Below are positions 1-5,253 of a stretch of DNA of 6,904 nucleotides, one piece after another (positions within the stretch are counted from its first letter, which is position 1; each line of letters starts with the position of its first letter). Position numbers and translations under genes: made by a program. The notes under the pieces are model-generated. The model was not told the DNA's origin. It worked only from the letters and a program-made list of their open reading frames with translations, and did no database searches. Location of the stretch: NCBI GenBank assembly GCA_023390485.1, contig JAEWCT010000275.1:1-6904 (forward strand), given 5' to 3'. The DNA comes from Pseudomonadota bacterium. Its GTDB lineage: Bacteria > Pseudomonadota > Alphaproteobacteria > Rhizobiales > Hyphomicrobiaceae.

Positions 1-30
1 TAGCTGGACGAGAAAAACCGGCCGAGCCAG

Positions 31-321
31 GTGCCGCGCGCATTCGTGCTGCCCTATTCGGCTGCCCTCGCTGAAAAGGTCGAAGCGGCCAAAAATCAAA
101 TCAACCAAGGTCACCATCAGTGGGGAAAGCCTAAGGATTTCGGTTTAGGAGGCGGAGAAGATCACCCCGGTGGCGCGACTGAAGTTCGCACTGGCGGCGG
201 TGTCGGCGGAGATCCATCGGGTGGCGGTCTTCTCGATTCGAAGTTTCTCGGTGGTGGCGCACCTTCGATCGAATTCGCACCCTTGCCGCCGCCGATGTTG
301 CCGCCGAAGGACGAACCCTGA
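31..321 (+). CDS. Possible small Gly/Pro-rich hypothetical protein
   Basis: I do not recognise this ORF. From a GTG at 31 it would encode 96 residues. An in-frame TAG at 1-3 means the reading frame cannot continue from upstream, although it is open from codon 2. The first 35 residues include a short amphipathic stretch rich in Ala, Lys and Glu. The rest is low-complexity, with several GGG clusters, and ends in a Pro-rich tail (PLPPPMLPPKDEP). Third codon positions are GC-rich as in the neighbouring genes, which favours real coding. No ribosome binding site is visible before the GTG, no motif is recognisable, and composition alone can keep such a frame open. It could be a small gene, the tail of a gene broken by the TAG, or chance. 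About 134 bp without a clear signal separate it from the ABC-F gene. Confidence 0.33.
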   Translation: MPRAFVLPYSAALAEKVEAAKNQINQGHHQWGKPKDFGLGGGEDHPGGATEVRTGGGVGGDPSGGGLLDSKFLGGGAPSIEFAPLPPPMLPPKDEP

Positions 322-455
322 CGCGGGTATCGATGCGCGTATCCGGACACCCGTCCGCATCGCCGCGCAAATAAGCACACTCGGCGACATTACCCTTCCG
401 CGGGCCGCGCCATCTGGCATAAGAGCGCCGAAACTCCACCCAGGCGCGGTTCCCG

Positions 456-2078
456 ATGATTCGTCTCGACAGCATCAGCAAGCAGAATGGTCACCAAATC
501 GTCTTCGTCGAAGCGTCGGCCGTGCTCAATCGAGGCGAGAAGATCGGGCTCGTCGGACCCAACGGCGCCGGCAAGACGACACTCTTTCGACTAATCACGG
601 GACAGGAGCAACCGGACGAGGGGCAAGTCTCCGTCGATCGCGGCATCACGATCGGTTATTTCAGCCAGGATGTGGGTGACATGCGCGGACGCAGCGCCGT
701 CGCCGAAGTGATGGACGGGGCCGGGCCAGTCAGCACCGTCGCCGCCGAGCTCGTTGAACTCGAAGCGGCGATGGCCGATCCGGACCGCGCTGACGAGATG
801 GAAGAAATCATCGAGCGCTACGGCGAAGTGCAGGGGCGTTTCGAAGAACTCGGCGGCTATGCGCTGGAGGGGAGAGCCCGCGAAGTACTGGCTGGACTTA
901 GCTTCGACCAGGAAAAGATGGACGGTGATGTCGGGGCGCTGTCCGGCGGGTGGAAGATGCGCGTGGCTTTGGCCCGCATTCTCCTCATGCGCCCTGACGT
1001 GATGCTGCTCGACGAGCCGAGCAACCATCTCGATCTCGAAAGCCTGATCTGGCTCGAGGACTTCCTCAAGGGCTACGAGGGTGCTTTGATGATGACCTCG
1101 CATGACCGCGAGTTCATGGATCGCATCGTCAGCAAAATCGTCGAAATCGACGGCGGAACGCTGACGACGTACACCGGCGACTACGAGTTCTACATGCAGC
1201 AACGCGCTCTCGCCGAAAAGCAGCAGCAAGCGCAATTCGACCGGCAACAGGCCATGCTGGCGAAAGAAATGAAGTTCATCGAGCGGTTCAAGGCCCGCGC
1301 GTCGCACGCCGCCCAAGTGCAAAGCCGGGTCAAAACGCTCGAAAAGATCGAACGGGTCGAGCCGCCGAAGCGCCGCCAGAACATCGTGTTCGAATTTCCG
1401 CCGGCGCCGCGATCCGGCGAGGACGTAGCGACGCTCAAGAACGTACACAAAGGCTATGGTTCGCGGAGCATCTACGATGGACTGACCTTCCAAGTGCGGC
1501 GCCGAGAGCGCTGGTGCGTGATGGGAGTCAACGGCGCCGGCAAGTCGACGCTATTGAAGCTCATCGCTGGCTCGGCCAAACCCGACGAAGGCACGGTCGC
1601 AATCGGCGCCAGCGTAAAGATGGGCTATTTCGCCCAGCACGCAATGGACCTTCTCGATGGAGAACAGACGGTATTTCAGTCGCTCGAGTATTCGTTTCCG
1701 CAAGCCGGGCAAGGCTCCTTGCGCTCGCTCGCCGGCTGCTTCGGCTTTTCCGGCGACGACGTCGAGAAGAGATGCCGTGTGCTCTCAGGCGGTGAAAAAG
1801 CCCGGCTGGTCATGGCGAAGCTGCTGTTCGATCCGCCGAACTTCCTCGTTCTCGACGAGCCGACCAACCACCTCGACGTCATGACGAAAGAGATGCTCAT
1901 CACTGCGCTATCCCAATACGAGGGCGCGATGCTGTTCGTTTCGCACGATCGTCACTTTCTGGCTGCGCTGTCGAACCGAGTTCTGGAGCTCACTCCCGAA
2001 GGCATTCATCAGTACGGTGGGGGATACTCTGAGTACGTCGAGCGCACGGGCTATGAGGCACCGGGCCTGCGCAGCTGA
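456..2078 (+). CDS. ABC-F family ATPase (ribosome-associated translation factor type)
   Basis: A complete 540-residue soluble ATPase with two ABC domains in one chain and no membrane segment, the defining layout of ABC-F proteins (EttA/YbiT/Uup/YheS group). In domain 1, Walker A is GPNGAGKTT at 34-42, the signature LSGGW at 162-166, Walker B ends in D186-E187, and the switch histidine is in SHDRE at 215-219. In domain 2, Walker A is GVNGAGKST at 357-365, the signature LSGGE at 443-447, the catalytic pair D467-E468 and SHDRH at 496-500. Both catalytic glutamates are present, so both sites should hydrolyse ATP. Residues about 239-310 form the charged helical interdomain linker (P-site tRNA interaction motif), with KARASHAAQVQSR inside it. 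Members bind the ribosomal E site and ease stalled translation; some protect against antibiotics. I cannot assign the subfamily safely, and nothing here indicates resistance. The ATG at 456 gives the usual family N-terminus (MIRLDSISKQ), but no good Shine-Dalgarno precedes it. Confidence 0.95.
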   Translation: MIRLDSISKQNGHQIVFVEASAVLNRGEKIGLVGPNGAGKTTLFRLITGQEQPDEGQVSVDRGITIGYFSQDVGDMRGRSAVAEVMDGAGPVSTVAAELVELEAAMADPDRADEMEEIIERYGEVQGRFEELGGYALEGRAREVLAGLSFDQEKMDGDVGALSGGWKMRVALARILLMRPDVMLLDEPSNHLDLESLIWLEDFLKGYEGALMMTSHDREFMDRIVSKIVEIDGGTLTTYTGDYEFYMQQRALAEKQQQAQFDRQQAMLAKEMKFIERFKARASHAAQVQSRVKTLEKIERVEPPKRRQNIVFEFPPAPRSGEDVATLKNVHKGYGSRSIYDGLTFQVRRRERWCVMGVNGAGKSTLLKLIAGSAKPDEGTVAIGASVKMGYFAQHAMDLLDGEQTVFQSLEYSFPQAGQGSLRSLAGCFGFSGDDVEKRCRVLSGGEKARLVMAKLLFDPPNFLVLDEPTNHLDVMTKEMLITALSQYEGAMLFVSHDRHFLAALSNRVLELTPEGIHQYGGGYSEYVERTGYEAPGLRS

Positions 2079-2248
2079 CGGCCGAAGCCGGCTCATTGCA
2101 AGAATCGCGACGTTGCCTGAATGCGGTGAACTCGACAGAAACGCCGGTACATCCCTCGTTAACGACAAAGCACAGGGCGGTTGGGTTCGCAGGCCTTGTT
2201 TCGCGTAGGCTCGCCACCGGGCTCGCGTCGATTTCGATGAGGTGAACC

Positions 2249-2776
2249 ATGTCTTATTCGAACAAAGACGAACAACGGCTGCTCAGCCACGAGGAATACG
2301 AGGCCGTCAATTCGGCCCATCATCCGGCGATCTATAGCCTCGACAAGGACGGCCTGCGCAATCTCGCGTTGCGGCTCGAAGGCTATCGCGACAAGGCGCA
2401 GACATTAGCACGCCAGAAGCGGCGCGAGGCCAAGGGAAAAGCCGACTCTCGGGGCAAGAGCTTTCCAGGCACCGCCGAGCAACCTGCACGGCGAAAGCAA
2501 ATTTTCGCCCAAGCGCTGAAGCGCGTCAAAAAGGAGCGCGCCCGCATTTACAATCTGGAAGCACGGGCCGCAAACGTGGATGCTGCGCACCGCGCGTTAG
2601 CACTCCACCGAGCAAGCCAATTCGTGCATCATCCGGAGGCGGGTCCCAATGCCAGTCCCGGGCAAAAGGCCAAAGGCGGTGGACCGAAGCGCGTTCGCAC
2701 GCCCGGCTCAAAAGTTGGCAGCATCCTGAAGGCGAACGCCAGAGCCCAGGCGAAACGCGATCAGCGGCCGAACTGA
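2249..2776 (+). CDS. Conserved-looking basic protein of unknown function
   Basis: A 175-residue soluble protein without signal peptide or membrane helix. A good ribosome binding site (GAGGTG at 2239-2244) supports the ATG at 2249. Residues 1-60 form an acidic-to-mixed head with HEEYEAVNSAHHPAIYSLD followed by helix-forming sequence. Residues 50-110 are rich in Arg and Lys (RQKRREAKGKA, KRVKKERARI). The last 45 residues are a low-complexity basic tail (KAKGGGPKRVRTPGSK and on). The high positive charge suggests binding to nucleic acid or ribosomes, but no named domain is visible and this is only inference. Proteins of this appearance occur, as far as I recall, in Bradyrhizobium-like genomes as hypothetical proteins. 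The gene stands 170 bp after the ABC-F gene and has a strong terminator 55 bp after its stop. It is probably the last gene of its transcript. Confidence 0.83.
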   Translation: MSYSNKDEQRLLSHEEYEAVNSAHHPAIYSLDKDGLRNLALRLEGYRDKAQTLARQKRREAKGKADSRGKSFPGTAEQPARRKQIFAQALKRVKKERARIYNLEARAANVDAAHRALALHRASQFVHHPEAGPNASPGQKAKGGGPKRVRTPGSKVGSILKANARAQAKRDQRPN

Positions 2777-2830
2777 CGCCTGCCAGATACTGCTCCGGTG
2801 ATCGGTGTAGATTCGCTGTGCGGTGTTTCC

Positions 2831-2863
2831 CGGTAGGCCGTGTGGCCTACCGCAAGTTTTTTT
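2831..2863 (+). terminator. Rho-independent terminator after the basic-protein gene
   Basis: A perfect 9-bp stem (CGGTAGGCC at 2831-2839 with GGCCTACCG at 2844-2852) has a GTGT loop and is followed, after CAAG, by seven T residues (2857-2863). This is a textbook intrinsic terminator for + strand transcription. It ends the transcript of the gene at 2249-2776 just before the ECF-like promoter at 2874, so it insulates the methionine-repair unit from upstream transcription. The four bases between stem and T-run are slightly more than usual. Confidence 0.85.
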
Positions 2864-2873
2864 GCGGCTCGAT

Positions 2874-2899
2874 GTAACCTTAGACTGGCCGGGCTCGAA
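2874..2899 (+). promoter_or_regulatory. ECF sigma factor-type promoter (GTAACC-N16-CGAA)
   Basis: The -35 element GTAACC lies at 2874-2879 and the -10 element CGAA at 2896-2899, with exactly 16 bp between them. The AAC core in -35 and CGA(A) in -10 are typical of ECF sigma factors. As I recall, the SigF/EcfF type of alphaproteobacteria (Caulobacter SigF, Bradyrhizobium EcfF) uses this form. Transcription would begin near 2906, giving a leader of about 60 nt before the ATG at 2968. The box sits directly after a terminator and before an exported-peptide gene, which is the expected place. No start-site mapping was available and the assignment rests on motif and position. Confidence 0.7.
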
Positions 2900-2967
2900 C
2901 TACCGAAAGCAGTGTGCGCGCCGGCCATGAGGTCCGGGTGGTCACGCTTCGGTCCCGGAGATCATTC

Positions 2968-3258
2968 ATGCTTCCGCCAATTCGCAATATCGCTTTTGCA
3001 GTCGCTCTTGCCGTCGGTGTCGGCGCTTCAGGCGCAGCCTTTGCCGAGGATTCGATGAGCAAATCGGGCGATTCCATGCATAGTGACAGCATGGCAAAGA
3101 GCTCGGACTCGATGAAAAGCGATACTATGGGATCCGGCGCCATGCACAAGGACAGCATGGGCAAAGATGCCAAGGGTTCAGATTCCATGAAGGCGGATAG
3201 CATGGGATCCGATGCCATGGCCAAGACGCATGACACGATGACTCCGGAAAAGAAGTAA
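2968..3258 (+). CDS. Exported methionine-rich MXKDX-repeat peptide (MrpX-like)
   Basis: A 96-residue precursor. Residues 1-26 are a Sec signal peptide (basic start MLPPIRN, hydrophobic core FAVALAVGVG, likely cut after AAFA). The mature 70 residues are an almost pure repeat of D-S/T/A-M-x-K/S units with 11 methionines at 30, 37, 42, 49, 54, 59, 64, 74, 79, 84 and 91. There is no Cys and no aromatic residue. This fits the pentapeptide MXKDX repeat protein family (TIGR02953, from memory). An upstream in-frame GTG at 2914 is possible, but GGAG at 2957-2960 and the signal peptide fix the start at 2968. The next genes encode a membrane cytochrome b and an MsrP-like molybdoenzyme. By analogy with MrpX of Azospira, I infer a sacrificial methionine pool for reactive chlorine or other oxidants in the periplasm. 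Metal binding through Met and His (H38, H60, H88) is an alternative. Confidence 0.9.
   Translation: MLPPIRNIAFAVALAVGVGASGAAFAEDSMSKSGDSMHSDSMAKSSDSMKSDTMGSGAMHKDSMGKDAKGSDSMKADSMGSDAMAKTHDTMTPEKK
3049..3240 (+). repeat. Degenerate in-frame repeat encoding D-x-M units
   Basis: This stretch encodes residues 28-91 of the Met-rich peptide. The methionines are spaced 7, 5, 7, 5, 5, 5, 10, 5, 5 and 7 residues apart, so units of five and seven alternate. At the DNA level most copies have diverged through synonymous changes. Two 18-nt blocks, ATGGGATCC...GCCATG at 3127-3144 and 3202-3219, still differ at only two bases, suggesting a fairly recent internal duplication. The protein pattern is kept while the DNA drifts, which indicates selection on the peptide. 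Confidence 0.75.
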
Positions 3259-3273
3259 GATTTCGGAATTTCA

Positions 3274-3325
3274 AAGTTCCGCGCTTCGGCCCCGATCTTT
3301 CGTTCATGGGGTAAGCGCGGAACTT
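3274..3325 (+). promoter_or_regulatory. Intercistronic long stem-loop
   Basis: A perfect 13-bp inverted repeat, AAGTTCCGCGCTT at 3274-3286 and AAGCGCGGAACTT at 3313-3325, flanks a 26-nt loop. Inside the loop, CCCC at 3290-3293 pairs with GGGG at 3308-3311, extending the helix. It lies 15 nt after the stop of the peptide gene and 33 nt before the cytochrome ATG. No T-run follows on either strand, so it is not a standard terminator. The likely role is to protect the 3' end of the peptide message or to reduce read-through, so that the peptide is made in excess over the enzymes. A DNA operator is the alternative. Confidence 0.6.
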
Positions 3326-3358
3326 GCCTCGCCGCACGTTCGCGAAGTGGAAGAGCCA

Positions 3359-4222
3359 ATGTCTATAGCTCGTGAGAATGCACAGTCTGTCGATGCGCCG
3401 GCGCTCGGACCGCTCATCTACCGGCAGAGTGTCGCGACGCGGATCACGCACTGGATGTGGGCGGTTTGTCTGTTCTTCCTGTTGCTATCGGGTTTGCAAA
3501 TTTTCAACGCGCATCCCGCTCTGTACATCGGCAACGAGAGCGGCTTTGGATACGACAATGCCGTGCTCAGCATGCGCGCGGTGGATACGCCGCAAGGGCC
3601 TCAAGGCCGGACGAATATCCTTGGACACGACTTCAACACGACGGGCGTCTTCGGTTTGAGCGGCCCAGCAGACAACCTGAAGGATCGCGGTTTTCCATCG
3701 GCACTTACGATCCCCTCCTATCGCGATCTCGGCACAGGGCGCGTCGTTCATTTCTTCTTTGCGTGGCTGCTTGTTGCAACGCTCTTCGTTTGGCTGCTCG
3801 CGAGCTTTTTCAATGGTCATCTGCGCCGTGACCTCGCGCCGACGGGCAAGGACCTGCAGAATTTTCCAAGGGACGTCGCCGATCATGCGCGCTTCCGGTT
3901 TCATCACGGGCGCAGCTACAATGTCCTGCAAAAGCTTGCCTATTGCGGCGTGTTTTTCATTCTGTTTCCGCTCATCATCGCAACGGGACTGACGATGAGC
4001 CCCGGCTTCGATGCCGGATTTCCATGGCTGGCCGAGCTGTTCGGCGGACGGCAGAGCGCACGCACGCTCCACTTCCTTGCGATGTTCCTGCTCGTCTCGT
4101 TTTTCGTCATCCATATTCTGATGGTGTTGGCCGCAGGGCCGTTCAATGAACTGCGTTCGATGATAACGGGATGGTATCGCGCCAGCCCCGGCACGCCGGA
4201 GATCGAGGGAGACAAGCGATGA
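3359..4222 (+). CDS. Membrane cytochrome b (cytochrome b561/YedZ1-type electron donor)
   Basis: A 287-residue inner-membrane protein with four hydrophobic helices, near residues 30-50, 126-150, 188-212 and 234-258. Histidines suited to bind two b hemes are H31 (THWMW, helix 1), H131 (VVHFFFAW, helix 2), H238 (LHFLAMF) and H252 (VIHILMV) in helix 4. This arrangement fits the cytochrome b561/Ni-hydrogenase b-type family (PF01292-like). An unusual loop of about 75 residues lies between helices 1 and 2 and should face the periplasm, probably to dock the partner enzyme. The start was set at ATG 3359 because GGAAG at 3349-3353 is correctly spaced; a GTG at 3347 overlaps that site. The stop overlaps the oxidoreductase start (ATGA), so the two are translationally coupled. 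The inferred role is moving electrons from quinol to the exported molybdoenzyme. It is not close to E. coli MsrQ by eye, and resembles the YedZ1-like class more. Confidence 0.92.
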   Translation: MSIARENAQSVDAPALGPLIYRQSVATRITHWMWAVCLFFLLLSGLQIFNAHPALYIGNESGFGYDNAVLSMRAVDTPQGPQGRTNILGHDFNTTGVFGLSGPADNLKDRGFPSALTIPSYRDLGTGRVVHFFFAWLLVATLFVWLLASFFNGHLRRDLAPTGKDLQNFPRDVADHARFRFHHGRSYNVLQKLAYCGVFFILFPLIIATGLTMSPGFDAGFPWLAELFGGRQSARTLHFLAMFLLVSFFVIHILMVLAAGPFNELRSMITGWYRASPGTPEIEGDKR

Positions 4223-5016
4223 GTCAGAGTCGGAGCAAGATCCTGCTCAGCCGCCGCGGCTTGTTATCCGCGGGCGCTGCCGGGGTATCATCACTCGTTC
4301 TCGCGGGCTGCGACTCGTTTGATTTCCTGGGAGAGGGCGAAAGCAAGACGCGTTCCGTCCTCGAAAAAGCGAACGATCTTACATACCGCGCTCAACGGCT
4401 GTTGATCCGCAACGGTGCGCTCGCGACTGAGTATTCCGAGACCGAGATCCGTCAAGGGCAGCGTCCCAACGGATCGACAGATCCGCAAACGGCCGAATAT
4501 CTGGCGCTGAAGAGCAATTCGTTTGCCGACTATCGTCTCTCGATAACCGGGCTCGTTGAACGGCCGCGCAGCTATTCGCTCGCGGAGTTGCGCAACATGC
4601 CGTCGCGAACGCAAATCACGCGGCACGATTGCGTCGAAGGCTGGAGCTGCATCGCCAAATGGACGGGCACGCAACTTTCGCGCATCCTTGACGAAGCCGG
4701 TGTGAAGCCCAACGCGCGCTTCGTCGTGTTTCATTGCTACGACATTTACGATGAAAGCGATCCGGCAGCCTATTACGAGAGCTGCGATCTGATCGACGCT
4801 CGCCACCCGCAGACGATCTTGGCCTACGGGCTCAACGGGCAAAGCTTGCCCGTTGCCAACGGCGCGCCGATCCGCGTCCGCATCGAGCGCGCGCTCGGTT
4901 ACAAGCAGCCCAAATACGTTCACACTATCGAACTGGTTGGTAGCTTCAGCCGGTTCGGCCTTGGCAAGGGCGGATATTGGGAAGACCGCGGTTACGATTG
5001 GTATGCGGGGATTTGA
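4219..5016 (+). CDS. Tat-exported molybdopterin oxidoreductase (MsrP/YedY-like), putative lipoprotein
   Basis: A 265-residue enzyme of the sulfite oxidase fold (PF00174 type). The N-terminus has a twin-arginine motif (SRRGLL at 11-16), a hydrophobic stretch and a lipobox LAGC with C31. It should therefore cross the membrane folded with its cofactor and may then be lipidated; D32 after the cysteine would favour staying at the inner membrane. C138 in HDCVEGWSC aligns with the Mo-binding cysteine of MsrP (CVEAWS). HPQT at 196-199, NGAPIR at 214-219 and GYKQPKY at 227-233 are typical molybdopterin-pocket motifs. The C-terminal dimerisation domain of true sulfite oxidases is absent, as in MsrP. 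It is shorter than E. coli MsrP (about 334). GAGGGAG at 4205-4211 supports the ATG, which overlaps the cytochrome stop. With the Met-rich peptide next door, reduction of protein methionine sulfoxide is the likely reaction; sulfite or another S/N-oxide substrate cannot be excluded. Confidence 0.93.
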   Translation: MSQSRSKILLSRRGLLSAGAAGVSSLVLAGCDSFDFLGEGESKTRSVLEKANDLTYRAQRLLIRNGALATEYSETEIRQGQRPNGSTDPQTAEYLALKSNSFADYRLSITGLVERPRSYSLAELRNMPSRTQITRHDCVEGWSCIAKWTGTQLSRILDEAGVKPNARFVVFHCYDIYDESDPAAYYESCDLIDARHPQTILAYGLNGQSLPVANGAPIRVRIERALGYKQPKYVHTIELVGSFSRFGLGKGGYWEDRGYDWYAGI

Positions 5017-5018
5017 GA

Positions 5019-5036
5019 GGATCGACGCGCCGATCC
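5019..5036 (+). terminator. Weak stem-loop after the oxidoreductase stop
   Basis: GGATCG at 5019-5024 pairs with CGATCC at 5031-5036 around a 6-nt loop, starting two bases after the TGA. No T-run follows, so it would at best be a partial or Rho-assisted terminator or a 3' end stabiliser. Its position is the main reason to list it; a 6-bp stem can occur by chance. Confidence 0.28.
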
Positions 5037-5177
5037 CTGGCTCGAACAGCGTTATTCCAACGATTGATGGGGCTGCTTTAGGCCAATCGCTCGATCGGTT
5101 AACATCCTCTAGATGATTGTATTTCTGGCACGATCGCCCGCTAATTGCGTGGCGCCTCGCACCGCAGCATCGGGCGG

Positions 5178-5203
5178 GTAACTTCTGCCATCGTTTCGGC
5201 GAA
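5178..5203 (+). promoter_or_regulatory. Second ECF-like promoter (GTAACT-N16-CGAA)
   Basis: GTAACT at 5178-5183 and CGAA at 5200-5203 are again exactly 16 bp apart, the same geometry as the box at 2874-2899 with one mismatch in the last base of -35. A start site near 5210 would give a leader of about 45 nt before the TTG at 5254. Position, strand and spacing agree with a functional promoter for the secreted-protein gene. The motif is short and was sought after the first one was found, so chance remains possible. Confidence 0.48.
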
Positions 5204-5244
5204 GCACACGCGCTAGTGTCTGACTCGATTACGGGCATTTCAAA

Positions 5245-5249
5245 GAGGG
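5245..5249 (+). promoter_or_regulatory. Ribosome binding site deciding a TTG start
   Basis: GAGGG at 5245-5249 stands four bases before TTG at 5254. It is the only good Shine-Dalgarno near the beginning of the long reading frame that follows. No ATG or GTG occurs in this frame before the signal peptide. The spacing is short, which with the TTG suggests modest translation. Confidence 0.5.
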
Positions 5250-5253
5250 TGAT

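Noticed and set aside
332..361. 6-bp inverted repeat GATGCG/CGCATC before the ABC-F gene
   Set aside because: Loop of 18 nt, no T-run, easily due to chance in GC-rich DNA.
591..1493. 300-codon open frame on the - strand
   Set aside because: Lies wholly inside the ABC-F gene on the opposite strand; its His/Leu/Arg/Asp-rich translation is the usual shadow of GC-rich coding DNA and no motif is visible.
2017..2208. Small + strand frame overlapping the ABC-F 3' end
   Set aside because: Begins inside the ABC-F gene in another frame, has no ribosome site and no recognisable sequence.
2902..2953. Inverted pairing in the leader (ACCGAAAGC with GCTTCGGT), a possible riboswitch or thermometer
   Set aside because: The loop is 35 nt with a bulged stem, and the predicted transcription start near 2906 would remove part of the left arm.
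2914..2967. Upstream in-frame GTG start for the Met-rich peptide
   Set aside because: It would place a charged extension before a complete signal peptide, and GGAG at 2957-2960 points to the ATG at 2968.
3049..3240. Repeats considered as a CRISPR or tandem satellite
   Set aside because: Units are in frame, short and divergent, inside a peptide gene with signal sequence and ribosome site; no constant repeat with unique spacers.
3485..4114. 209-codon open frame on the - strand
   Set aside because: Antisense to the cytochrome b gene; charged, low-information translation typical of a shadow.
4291..5238. 315-codon open frame on the - strand
   Set aside because: Antisense to the molybdoenzyme, whose motifs are unmistakable; no ribosome site or domain supports the antisense frame.
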